Part shown: positions 53,031 to 62,021 of the stretch, piece after piece
How the letters are laid out: every line of letters begins with the position of its first letter
Numbering within the stretch: the stretch's first letter is position 1
Origin: DATGJX01 sp035279385
GTDB lineage: Bacteria; Vulcanimicrobiota; Vulcanimicrobiia; Vulcanimicrobiales; Vulcanimicrobiaceae
Assembly (NCBI GenBank): GCA_035279385.1
Contig: DATEHZ010000076.1
Span: 34,603-98,602 of the forward strand
Reading direction: 5' to 3'
Length of the DNA: 64,000 bases
Notes under the pieces: generated by a model
Told to the model about the DNA's origin: nothing
Database searches by the model: none
What the model saw: only the letters and a program-made list of their open reading frames with translations
Position numbers and translations under genes: made by a program

Positions 53031-56000
53031 ATGAAGCGCATTCTTGCTACTCTACTCGCCGCGGCTTTCGCCGTGGTTCCAACTGTTGTTCCCGCTGCTT
53101 CCGGCTCGGCATCCGAAAAACTGCTGAGCAAGATGGAGTGGCGTCTCGTCGGTCCATACATCGGCGGCCGTGTGGTGGCGGTCGCGGGCGTGCCCGACCA
53201 ACCGAATCTCTTCTACATGGGCGGCGTTCAGGGCGGCGTCTGGAAGAGCGAAAATTACGGAAATTCCTGGGAGAACATTACCGACGGCAAAATGGGCAAG
53301 ATTTCGCACAGCATTGGTGCGATAGCCGTCGCGCCGTCAAACTCGAAGATCATGTACGTCGGTACGGGCGAGAGTGATATTCGCGGCGACTGGGCCAACG
53401 GCGAAGGTATCTATAAGTCGACCAACGCCGGGAAAACGTGGAAGTACGCCGGTTTGCGCGAAACGCGCGAGATCAGCACGATCGTCATCGATCCGCGCAA
53501 TCCGGACGTTGCCTATGCGACGTCGTTGGGACACGTTTTCAAACCGAATCCCGATCGCGGCGTCTATAAGACGACCGACGGCGGAAAGACGTGGACGAAG
53601 ATCCTCTTCGTCGACGATCGCACCGGCGCGAACAACATCGTCATGGATGCGAAGAATCCAAACGTGTTATACGCGACGATGTGGCAAGAGCAGCGTACGG
53701 AGTGGGCACTGAAAAGCGGCGGTCCGGGCAGCGCGATCTATAAGACCACCGACGCCGGCAAAACCTGGAAGAAGATTTCGGCGAATCCCGGTTTCGCAAA
53801 GGGGTTGCTCGGCAAAATGGGCGTGGCCGTCGCCCCGAACAACTCGAACGTCGTCTACGCGATCGTGCAGGCGAACGACGGCGGCGTGTTCCGTTCGGAC
53901 AACGGCGGCGCAACGTGGTCGCGCGTCAACGACGAGTGGAAGCTGCGCCAGCGCGCGTTTTACTACATGGCGATCTACGTCGACCCGACGAATTGGAAGG
54001 TTGCGTACGCGCCGAACGTCGACAGCGTCTTCAAGACGACGGACGGCGGACACACGTGGAAGCCGCTCGGCCCGGGTTTGGGCGACAACCACATCGTCTG
54101 GATCAATCCGCGCAATCCGAAACTGTTGATCATCGGCGATGACGGCGGCGCGAACGTCTCCGTGGACGGCGGCAAAACGTTCAGCACGACCCTTAATCAG
54201 CCGTTCTCGCAGTTCTACCACATCGCGCTCGACAACCAATTTCCGTATCACATGTACGGCGCGATGCAGGACGCAGGCGCGTTCGAAATTCCCAGTGCGT
54301 CGAACGAAGGACTGGGACAGAACGTCGTCCACGGCGTTGCGCTCGGCGAGAGTACGTTCGTCGCGGTCGACCCGAACAATCCCAAGGTGACCTACGGCGG
54401 CGCGTATTATAGCGTGCTGGCTCGTCTCGATAACTCGACGGGTGACGAAAAAAACGTCACGCCTTGGGCGATCTATCTTCCCGGGCATCAGGCGAGCGAT
54501 CAGAAGTATCGCTTCGGCTGGACGCACCCGATCATGTTCTCGCCGGCCGAACCGCATACACTGTTCGAGGCGGCGCAAGTCGTGTTCCGCAGCGATGATT
54601 ACGGACGCACGTGGAAAGTGATCAGCCCCGATTTGACGCGCAACGACAAGTCCACGGAAGGTCCGAGCGGCGGCGACGTCTATTGGGATCAAACGGGCGC
54701 CGAGACCTATCCCGATATCGCATCGCTCGGCTTCTCGCCCGTGAACAAGGACATCATTTGGGCGGGTTCCGCCGACGGACTCGTGCACGTTACGCAAAAC
54801 GGCGGCGCGAGCTGGAAGAACGTAACGCCCAAGCAGATGGGCTCCAACTGGTCGCGCATTACGAGCTTCGAACCCTCTCAAACGCAGGAATGCACCGCTT
54901 GGGTTACGGCGTCGCGCTACATGTGGGACGACATGCGTCCGTATATCTTCAAAACGACGGATTGCGGCGCGAAGTGGACGGAAATGACGAACGGCATTCC
55001 GTCCGATCAAACCGTCTACGCGGTACGCATCGATCCGCGCGAACCACGCGTAATGTTCGCCGGGACGCGCAGCCGCGTCTACGTCAGCCTGAGCGGCGGA
55101 GCGTCGTGGCAATCGCTGGCGCTCAATCTGCCGCCCGTTGAAGTGCGCGATATCGCGATTAACGCTCGTGAAGGCGAAGTCGCGATCGCAACGCACGGCC
55201 GCTCTTTCTGGGCGCTCGACCATCTGCAGCAAGTTGAGGATGTTGCGCGCGAATCATCGCCCTCGACGGCATCCGCGCGGGTCTTCCAGCCCGAAACGGC
55301 TTGGCTGACGCATTCATACGGCGGCGGCAGCTTCGGCCCGGCAGGCACCAATCCCGATTATGGCGCGAGCGTCTTCTTCAATCTACCCTCGAATTACAAG
55401 GGGCGCACGCCGGTCACACTTTCGTTCCAAGATGCAAACGGCAAAACGATTCGCACGTTCACACTGCATCTGAAGAATAAGAAAGCCAAGAAATACGAAG
55501 GCTGGCAGTTGACCGCGATGGATGCCATCAGCGTCGCCAATTATCACCTCTCGCAAGCGACCGCGGTCGAACCGGGGATGAACAAATTCGTCTGGGATAT
55601 GCGTTACGCTCCGGCGGCAGAGATCGTCGGTCAGCACATCGTTCCCACGGATGACTTCCGCGACGATCTGCTTGGACCGACGACGCTTCCCGGCGAATAT
55701 ACGGCCGTGTTGAATTACGGCGGCAGCATCAGCAAGGCGTCGTTCAAGATTCAACTCGATCCGCGCTTCGATCCGCCGGCGGACGCGCTGCCATCGCGTC
55801 TGTCGCTTGCCATGGAGCTTTCCAACAAGATCAACGAGATGGACGCGACGGTCAATGCCGCGCAGGCCAAGATGGCATCGGCGTCGGCCGCCAAGCGCGA
55901 CCCAATCGAAAAAGCGGTGGCATCGGTATACGAACCGCGCTATCGCTCGAGCGAGGCGGACATCATGTTCCCGTCCAAACTTCGCGATCACCTCGCGATG

Positions 56001-56123
56001 CTGATGAACTCGCTGGACATCTCCTACTCGGCTCCGACCGCCGCAGAACAAGATGCGGCCAAGGTACTCGAGGCGCAAGCCGACGCCGGAATTGCACGTA
56101 TCAAAGCTGCTGCCGGCATCTAA
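53031..56123 (+). CDS. Secreted BNR/VPS10-type beta-propeller protein, copy 2
   Basis: 1030 residues with a signal peptide (ILATLLAAAFAVVPTVVPAA). BNR/Asp-box units recur through the first 730 residues, for example STNAGKTWKY, TTDGGKTWTK, TTDAGKTWKK and SDNGGATWSR, with WRLVGPYIGGRVVAVAGVP at the start. The last 300 residues form a beta-sandwich with MRYAPAAEIVGQH and a helical tail. It resembles 24347-27355 in order and layout (NNIVMDAKNPNVLYATMWQE against AIDLAMDPADSSVLFASLWQ), so the two are paralogues. A strong terminator follows, marking the end of its transcript. Function is unknown; it is likely periplasmic or secreted. Confidence 0.85.
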   Translation: MKRILATLLAAAFAVVPTVVPAASGSASEKLLSKMEWRLVGPYIGGRVVAVAGVPDQPNLFYMGGVQGGVWKSENYGNSWENITDGKMGKISHSIGAIAVAPSNSKIMYVGTGESDIRGDWANGEGIYKSTNAGKTWKYAGLRETREISTIVIDPRNPDVAYATSLGHVFKPNPDRGVYKTTDGGKTWTKILFVDDRTGANNIVMDAKNPNVLYATMWQEQRTEWALKSGGPGSAIYKTTDAGKTWKKISANPGFAKGLLGKMGVAVAPNNSNVVYAIVQANDGGVFRSDNGGATWSRVNDEWKLRQRAFYYMAIYVDPTNWKVAYAPNVDSVFKTTDGGHTWKPLGPGLGDNHIVWINPRNPKLLIIGDDGGANVSVDGGKTFSTTLNQPFSQFYHIALDNQFPYHMYGAMQDAGAFEIPSASNEGLGQNVVHGVALGESTFVAVDPNNPKVTYGGAYYSVLARLDNSTGDEKNVTPWAIYLPGHQASDQKYRFGWTHPIMFSPAEPHTLFEAAQVVFRSDDYGRTWKVISPDLTRNDKSTEGPSGGDVYWDQTGAETYPDIASLGFSPVNKDIIWAGSADGLVHVTQNGGASWKNVTPKQMGSNWSRITSFEPSQTQECTAWVTASRYMWDDMRPYIFKTTDCGAKWTEMTNGIPSDQTVYAVRIDPREPRVMFAGTRSRVYVSLSGGASWQSLALNLPPVEVRDIAINAREGEVAIATHGRSFWALDHLQQVEDVARESSPSTASARVFQPETAWLTHSYGGGSFGPAGTNPDYGASVFFNLPSNYKGRTPVTLSFQDANGKTIRTFTLHLKNKKAKKYEGWQLTAMDAISVANYHLSQATAVEPGMNKFVWDMRYAPAAEIVGQHIVPTDDFRDDLLGPTTLPGEYTAVLNYGGSISKASFKIQLDPRFDPPADALPSRLSLAMELSNKINEMDATVNAAQAKMASASAAKRDPIEKAVASVYEPRYRSSEADIMFPSKLRDHLAMLMNSLDISYSAPTAAEQDAAKVLEAQADAGIARIKAAAGI

Positions 56124-56141
56124 TCCTTCGGGAAACGCGAG

Positions 56142-56173
56142 AGCCCGCCGCACATGCGGCGGGCTTTTTTTTT
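56142..56173 (+). terminator. Rho-independent terminator after the second BNR/VPS10 gene
   Basis: AGCCCGCCGC (56142-56151) and GCGGCGGGCT (56156-56165) form a perfect 10-bp GC-rich stem with a four-base ACAT loop, followed at once by a run of nine T residues ending at 56173. It is the clearest intrinsic terminator in the window and lies 19 bases after the stop at 56123. Confidence 0.93.
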
Positions 56174-56238
56174 AATATGGGCCTTTTTACACCCTTGATT
56201 TTTTAAGACTTTGCCTCGTACGATGGCATTGCTAAACG

Positions 56239-58200
56239 ATGAGGCCAAAATTCAATCGTTTCAGGCTGCCGTTAGCGCTGGGCGAAAAATCCCTCGTCTC
56301 ATTGCTGATCGTTGCCGCGGTTTCAGCGGCCGTTCTCGGCAGGGCTTTCGCACAGCAACCGCCCGCTCTGCTCCGACATGCACCGCAGTGCGGGGCGACG
56401 CTCCCGGCGGGCGCGCTGATCGAACCTCCGCAAATCGACGTCGGTGCGCTGCCGCTCGACGACCTCGGGCGTCACGAACTCATCATGCGCGTCGTGCAGG
56501 ACGGGCCCCGCTTCTGTTTTCTCTACATGCTGAACGGAGCGCCGCAGAACGTTGCGCCCACGCTTCGCATGCACCGCGGCGACCGGTTCGCAATCAGGCT
56601 CGTCAACGAAATCTCCGGACCTGCGCCCGGTGCGGCTTTGAAGGCGAGCGCACTTGCGCCATGTATGCCCGCGCACATGGCGGATGCAACAGTCACAGCG
56701 TACAGCGGCTATTTAAATCACACCATCTACGCCCGCACAATGAACATGAGGCCGCTGGACGTAAATCTGCACTTGCACGGTTTCGAAGGACCGCCCGAAC
56801 AGGAGAATGTTTTTCTCTCCACCCTCAGTACGCCGGCGCATGCGTGCGAGTACGACGTTACGATTCCGTCCACGCAACCGCCGGGAACGTATTTTTATCA
56901 CCCGCACGCGCACGGAATGAGCGGACCTGAGGTGTCCGGCGGACTTTCGGGGATGTGGATCGTTCAGCCGGACCGTGCGTCGCTCGCTGCGGTCGAGGAA
57001 CACGACATCGTCCTTAGGCAGCGTCTGCCGCTGACCGCATACGACCCGGCCAAAAAGCAGCGTGAAACCGCGGAAGTTGCCGCGCTCGCTCCGGTCGCTG
57101 TAGCGCACGAACGCGCGATGCGCATCGTACCACCGATGCTCGACTATGACCCATTCAATCCCCCGGCTTGGCCGTCATTTATTCCGCTGCGCGCCGGAAA
57201 TGAACGTCTGGATCCCCATGGCTGCGGTTTTTTCGCGGAGGCGGTCTTCACCGTCAACGGCGCGGATACGCCGGAAAATCTGACCGTGCAGGCCGATAAG
57301 CCGCAACTGCTGCGCGTGCTGAACGCACTCCCGAACGGGCCAAAATTCCTACGGCTGCGCGATGCGTCCGGTGCGGTGCAAACCCTTCACGTCGTCGGCC
57401 GCGACGGCATTCCGGTGTCGAACGACGATGCGCACCCGCTGGCGCATTACCTGCCCATGACCGGCGTGCTGCTCGGCCCCACGATGCGCGCCGATATTCT
57501 GCTCACCGTTAAGCCGGGTCAAACATTGACGCTCTACAGCGATCGCTATTGCCCCGGCGCTTTCGGCGCGGAGTTGCTAAAACACGATCTCTTGATCATT
57601 TCCGCCGCAGCCTCCACGCACGCAGATCCGCATCAGTCCGCAGTCGCGTCCACGCCGCTGGATTCTGGGGACTCCCGCGCAGTGCAATTACTCCGGTACG
57701 CCCGTTTCCATCCCAAACTCGTGCACCGGCGCGCTCTCACGTACACGCAATACGATCTGCCGAATCCCGACGGCAAGGGCAGGCACGTCGAGTTTTATAT
57801 CACCGAGACCAGCAACCGCGATTTTCACGAACAGGAGTATTGGCCGTCGTTTCCTCCGGGACGCGATACACCCTCGCACGCGGATATCGTCGTGAGGCAG
57901 GGAAGCGTCGAGGAGTGGTACCTGTGGAACGCGACGCCGGAGGGGCACACGTTTCACATTCATCAAATGGCGTTCGCTGCCGAAGACGAAACGCCGGTAC
58001 CAGTTATGCTCGATACCGTCGTCGTGCCGGCGGGCCGCATGCTGTCCAACCCCGGCGACCCAAACTTCGCGCTAATTAAACCCAGCCGGACGCGCATTCT
58101 GCTCGACTTCCGCCACGTACCGCGCGGAGAATTCGTGTATCATTGCCACATGCTCTTCCACGAAGACAACGGCATGATGGGAGTCATTCGCGTCATCTGA
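56239..58200 (+). CDS. Exported multicopper oxidase
   Basis: 653 residues with a signal peptide ending near AQ at residue 39. Copper ligands: NLHLHGFEG (His178 and His180), YFYHPHAHGMSG (His221, His223 and His225), GHTFHIHQM (about 571-577) and YHCHMLFHEDNGMMG near the end, holding the His-Cys-His core with a Met axial candidate for the type 1 site. This is the three-domain laccase/CotA-like layout. It oxidises phenols, metals or other donors and reduces oxygen to water in the envelope. A Cys-rich loop with PCMPAHM around residues 141-147 is unusual. Substrate unknown. Confidence 0.9.
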   Translation: MRPKFNRFRLPLALGEKSLVSLLIVAAVSAAVLGRAFAQQPPALLRHAPQCGATLPAGALIEPPQIDVGALPLDDLGRHELIMRVVQDGPRFCFLYMLNGAPQNVAPTLRMHRGDRFAIRLVNEISGPAPGAALKASALAPCMPAHMADATVTAYSGYLNHTIYARTMNMRPLDVNLHLHGFEGPPEQENVFLSTLSTPAHACEYDVTIPSTQPPGTYFYHPHAHGMSGPEVSGGLSGMWIVQPDRASLAAVEEHDIVLRQRLPLTAYDPAKKQRETAEVAALAPVAVAHERAMRIVPPMLDYDPFNPPAWPSFIPLRAGNERLDPHGCGFFAEAVFTVNGADTPENLTVQADKPQLLRVLNALPNGPKFLRLRDASGAVQTLHVVGRDGIPVSNDDAHPLAHYLPMTGVLLGPTMRADILLTVKPGQTLTLYSDRYCPGAFGAELLKHDLLIISAAASTHADPHQSAVASTPLDSGDSRAVQLLRYARFHPKLVHRRALTYTQYDLPNPDGKGRHVEFYITETSNRDFHEQEYWPSFPPGRDTPSHADIVVRQGSVEEWYLWNATPEGHTFHIHQMAFAAEDETPVPVMLDTVVVPAGRMLSNPGDPNFALIKPSRTRILLDFRHVPRGEFVYHCHMLFHEDNGMMGVIRVI

Positions 58201-58218
58201 GCGCGCTTCGTTAGTTCG

Positions 58219-59847
58219 TTAGTACGTGCCGATCTCCGGCGCGATGACCGGACAGCTGGATGGGTCAGGCACGGTTGACGACGAGGCGTTCACCGAACTC
58301 GCCGCAGGGACGGCGTTGATGCGAATGTTGATGGCGTTGCCGGCTTGGAGCGTTTGCGAGGTCGACCACCGGAAGAGGTCGTCGTAGGCAATCGAATACG
58401 CAAGGTTGCTATCGAAGTTCGCATGCAGGATCTTTGAGTAGACGTTGAACGCGTGATCCAGCCAAAACGAGCTCGTCTGCAGCGTCACGAACTCGCCGAC
58501 CGGATGTTGTCCCGGCTGCAGCGCTTGTCCGTAGTTGAGGTCTGCCGACAACGCCTTCCACAGCGCAAACGCATCCGTGTTCGAAAACAGATTTCCCGGA
58601 GTCCGATATGTCGGCCCTTGCCCGGTCTGATTGTCGACATAGAAGAGCCCGTACGGCTGCCCGAAAAGGTTGTTGTATTGACATGCCGTCGAGCCGCCCT
58701 GATCCTGAGCGGGCGGGACGCCGTAGGCCAGCGTCGCGATCGGCAATTTGAACGGGTTAGCGGCAAGTTGCGGACGTGGATTCGCGGCCGCGGGGCACGT
58801 CGCGGGCGCCGACGTGCCGACATCGGTGAAAATAAAGTTCGCCGATCCGTCCGAGGTCGCGCAGTACCAATCGCCGCTGCCGTTCGCTCCCGGAACATTC
58901 GAGGTGAATATCCGCTGTGTCGTCTGATACGAGGCGAGCACGCACTGCAGGTATCCGTTCGCGCCCGTATTTCCGGCATTACAGGGTGAAATCATGGGTG
59001 CGTATGATGGCAGATCGAACAGATTCCACTGGAACGGCGTGAACGTACGCGATTCTTTCGGAGCAACGACGCGCAGGTCGATGAGCTTGCCGTTGAAGTT
59101 CTGCGTGATGACGAGATTGCTATATTCTGAGGCTGCAAGCATCTGCGTAAAGACGTTTGCGTATCCGCACGATGTGACGCCGACGACCGAAGACGCCGCT
59201 GCCGGACACGATCCGGCTGCTTGATGCGGCAAGGCGCCCGTCAAACTCATTTCGATCGGCAACCCTGCGAAATCGACCTGCGTGGTATCGATGATGCCCG
59301 AACCCGGAGCGATGTCGTATTCGATCTTATCCCATGGAAACGGCGAATCTGCATAGCTCGGATTGAAGGTCGTTCCGCCCGCGCCAAACGGGTTCGGCGG
59401 CGTCGCCGACGGGCTCGGATTCGGCGTGGCGGCGGTGTAGGCAAAGTAGATGCGTCCGTTCGCTCCATTCGGAATGTTGAGCGGCTTGCTTTGCACTCCC
59501 GATCCGAGCGTCGTCGAGAAACATGCAGCAGGCAGCGGATACGGGAGCGTCGAGTTGAACTGTCCGGTATTGTCCATGTACTTTCCGCTCTGCACGTACA
59601 CCATAAGCGCTGCGCCGAGGCCCGAGTCGTCGGTAATATTGAGCGGTACCGCGCCCGTGCTCGTATTCGATTGGTACGAGCTGCAGTAGGCAGGGGCGGG
59701 TGATGACGGGGTCACGGGCGACGGTGTCGCGGTCGGAGTCGGCGTCTGGCCGATGACGGAGCCGCCGCTTCCCCCTCCGCCGCATCCTGCGGCGATGAGT
59801 GCGGCAAACATCAATGCGGGAAACGCAAGACGCAAACGAAGCATCAA
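58219..59847 (-). CDS. Lipoprotein of the GH64/thaumatin-like beta-1,3-glucanase type
   Basis: 542 residues with a lipobox in ALIAAGCGGGG and a Pro/Thr/Ser linker. The body shows FPWDKIEYDIAPGSGIIDTTQVDFAGLPIEMSL. The E-x-n-D pairing and T-Q-V-D-F-x-G-L-P-I block match the catalytic Glu/Asp region of laminaripentaose-producing GH64 beta-1,3-glucanases as I know them. The final AYDDLFRWSTSQTL also fits. It would cut beta-1,3-glucan as in fungal walls. Family assignment is from motif memory, so the confidence is moderate. Convergent with the multicopper oxidase gene. Confidence 0.65.
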   Translation of the reverse strand: MMLRLRLAFPALMFAALIAAGCGGGGSGGSVIGQTPTPTATPSPVTPSSPAPAYCSSYQSNTSTGAVPLNITDDSGLGAALMVYVQSGKYMDNTGQFNSTLPYPLPAACFSTTLGSGVQSKPLNIPNGANGRIYFAYTAATPNPSPSATPPNPFGAGGTTFNPSYADSPFPWDKIEYDIAPGSGIIDTTQVDFAGLPIEMSLTGALPHQAAGSCPAAASSVVGVTSCGYANVFTQMLAASEYSNLVITQNFNGKLIDLRVVAPKESRTFTPFQWNLFDLPSYAPMISPCNAGNTGANGYLQCVLASYQTTQRIFTSNVPGANGSGDWYCATSDGSANFIFTDVGTSAPATCPAAANPRPQLAANPFKLPIATLAYGVPPAQDQGGSTACQYNNLFGQPYGLFYVDNQTGQGPTYRTPGNLFSNTDAFALWKALSADLNYGQALQPGQHPVGEFVTLQTSSFWLDHAFNVYSKILHANFDSNLAYSIAYDDLFRWSTSQTLQAGNAINIRINAVPAASSVNASSSTVPDPSSCPVIAPEIGTY

Positions 59848-59995
59848 CCAGCCCTCAAAAGCACGTGGTCATTTGCTTTCTCTATCGGCGGAGAGCGCTT
59901 ACTACATTACGGGGTAGACCACCCGGCCGCCGTTCGTAACCAGGGCGGGACGAAGCAGAGTAAGCCGCTCTCGCTGTAAGCCGATAGATCGTGTT

Positions 59996-60838
59996 ATGAG
60001 GTTTTCCGTTCGCACTGCCGTTCCGTTGGTGATGGCCGCCCTGTGCGCGTGCGGCGGCGCCGCCGTTCCATCGGCAGCACCCATTGCGTCGCCTTCCGCC
60101 TCGCCGTCGGCTGCCGTGATTACGCCGGATCAAAAGCTGCGCATGGAACGGCTCTCGAGCGTTTTCGAAAACGGCACGATTGCATTTGCGTACGGATACG
60201 CGGAGAATATCGGCGACGGGCGCGGCATCACGTGCGGGCGCGTCGGTTTTACGACCGGCACGGGCGACTGGTACCAAGTCGTCAAAGCCTACACGGCGCT
60301 CGAGCCCGCGAACCCGCTGGCGGCATATCTATCGCGGCTGGCTCAGATTGCGTCCGGACCGCAGCCGAATCCCGACACGACCGGTTTGGACGGAATGATC
60401 GCCGCTACGGCCGCTGCGGGCACGGATCCGGTGATGCAGAGCGTTCAAGATCAATTCGTCGATACGCTCATCTACAATCCGGCGCTGCAAATCGCCGGGC
60501 AAGTGGGCGCGACCAGCGCGCTTTCCGTTGCGGACATTTACGACGGCGTTCTCACAAACGGCCAGGGCAGCGATCCCGACAGCATCGAGGCAATAGTCAG
60601 TGCCGCGACGATTGCGGCGCACGGAACGCCGAAAAGCGGCGTGCGCGAAAGCGACTGGCTCAGTGCGTTCGACGCGGCGCGCCGGAATGATATGCTGCAT
60701 CCCGCCTATAGCGCCACCTCGGCCGCGTGGGCCGCGGCGGTTGGACGGTTGGACGTCTACGACAAGCTCATCGCAACCGGAAATTGGAACCTGCAAGGGC
60801 CGATCGATACGCTTACGTACGGCGTAACCGTACCGTGA
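59996..60838 (+). CDS. GH46 chitosanase lipoprotein
   Basis: 280 residues. A lipoprotein-like signal (VPLVMAALCACGG) and an Ala/Ser/Pro linker precede a GH46 domain with LSSVFENGTIAFAYGYAENI, then GDGRGITCGRVGFTTGTGDW and YTALEPANPLAAYL. Catalytic residues are probably Glu58 (in FENG) and Asp74 (in IGDGRG), 16 apart against 18 in the Streptomyces N174 enzyme, so the loop is two residues shorter. The enzyme hydrolyses chitosan, a deacetylated chitin of fungal walls. It diverges from the GH64-like gene, with about 150 bases between, and both are lipid-anchored, so they may act together at the cell surface. Confidence 0.88.
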   Translation: MRFSVRTAVPLVMAALCACGGAAVPSAAPIASPSASPSAAVITPDQKLRMERLSSVFENGTIAFAYGYAENIGDGRGITCGRVGFTTGTGDWYQVVKAYTALEPANPLAAYLSRLAQIASGPQPNPDTTGLDGMIAATAAAGTDPVMQSVQDQFVDTLIYNPALQIAGQVGATSALSVADIYDGVLTNGQGSDPDSIEAIVSAATIAAHGTPKSGVRESDWLSAFDAARRNDMLHPAYSATSAAWAAAVGRLDVYDKLIATGNWNLQGPIDTLTYGVTVP

Positions 60839-60847
60839 TGCGGTGTA

Positions 60848-62008
60848 CTAACCGCCGCAACCACCCGCAGGCTCCGACGCACCGGCGAAACGCCGCGCAA
60901 CCCAGTCCTTCACGGCCGTCCAACTGCGCGCAAGCACGGTGCCGTGGTTCGCGCCCGCGATCGTATCCAATTCGGCTTGCACGCCGTTTGCGCAAAGGTT
61001 CGAACGCAGCGCCTGCGTCGTTCCGGGTGAAACGATCGTATCCGCGGTGCCTTGCTCGAACCGCACGGGCACGTGGATGGGCAAGTTCAACGGCTCGTTT
61101 CGCGCGAAATCGTGCAGCAGCCGTTCGATTGGCGCATCGGGCAAAAACAACGAGGCGGGCGGAATGGCATTCCACTGCGGCGATTTCATCAAGTCGTCGA
61201 TGCATGCGCTTTGCAACTGCGGCAGCAGCTCCAAACCGCGCGGCGATAAGATCCGTTTGAGATCGACTCCCGGATCCGTCGATGCGATTCCTTCGACCAT
61301 CATCATTCCGAGCGGAAGCGTGCGCGTGGGCCGGCTGCTGGTCATAATGTAACCGAGCGCGTCGGTAATATCGGAGCCGGGCGCATAGGAAACGACGCCC
61401 AGCACGTGCAGATCGGGGGCCCAAGACGGTGCGAGCGCCGCAGCAAACAGTGCGACCGCGCCGCCTTCGGAATGCCCCATGGCGATCCAGCGATTGCCGA
61501 TCTGCGGATCGAGCGCGCGCGCCGCGCGAACAATGTCGATCGTATCGTGCGCTCCGCCCGCATTCGCAAAGTACGGATGCAAGCCGGGCGTGCCTTCACC
61601 TTCGTAATCGGTCTGCGCAACGGCATAACCCGCACCGACCCATTCGTTCAAGAAGCGCTGTTCGATGTTCGGCTTTGCGAATTGCGAGGGCGCGCATTGC
61701 GGCGCATTGCCGGTCGTTCCGTGCGCCCAACTGATGACCGGCCAGCCATCCGCAGGAGCCGGCCCGTTCGGAATCGAGATCACGCCCGACACCGCCACGT
61801 CGCGCCCCGTCGGAGAAACGGTGTGATAGAGCACGACGGTGTTGCTGCGCGCGTTGCGGAGCGCGGAACCGCCGGCGAGCGGACGCGCGGAGATAACCGT
61901 CCCCGGCCGGGCATCGGGTAATGGCGAGGGCACCGGATACAGCGCTGCCAGCATCTCAGAGAAGAACAGCGCCTGCGGGACGCACGGCGTGACGGTTGGA
62001 CCGCGCAT
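60848..62008 (-). CDS. Secretory lipase-like alpha/beta-hydrolase
   Basis: 386 residues from the ATG at 62008; a longer frame reading into the MFS gene is rejected. It has VISWAHGTTGNAPQCAPSQF (oxyanion region), the lid-like QTDYEGEGTPGLHPY, the nucleophile elbow GHSEGG and a C-terminal ANHGTVL with the catalytic His. Order and blocks match the secretory lipase (LIP) family. A clear signal peptide is not evident from this start, though a short hydrophobic stretch (LFFSEMLAALYPV) occurs early. It may hydrolyse lipids or esters; no substrate can be named. Confidence 0.8.
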   Translation of the reverse strand: MRGPTVTPCVPQALFFSEMLAALYPVPSPLPDARPGTVISARPLAGGSALRNARSNTVVLYHTVSPTGRDVAVSGVISIPNGPAPADGWPVISWAHGTTGNAPQCAPSQFAKPNIEQRFLNEWVGAGYAVAQTDYEGEGTPGLHPYFANAGGAHDTIDIVRAARALDPQIGNRWIAMGHSEGGAVALFAAALAPSWAPDLHVLGVVSYAPGSDITDALGYIMTSSRPTRTLPLGMMMVEGIASTDPGVDLKRILSPRGLELLPQLQSACIDDLMKSPQWNAIPPASLFLPDAPIERLLHDFARNEPLNLPIHVPVRFEQGTADTIVSPGTTQALRSNLCANGVQAELDTIAGANHGTVLARSWTAVKDWVARRFAGASEPAGGCGG

Positions 62009-62021
62009 GCTAGAGTAGAGC

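Noticed and set aside
59882..60277. Minus-strand 131-codon frame over the chitosanase promoter and start
   Set aside because: It is antisense to a clear GH46 domain and has no domain of its own.
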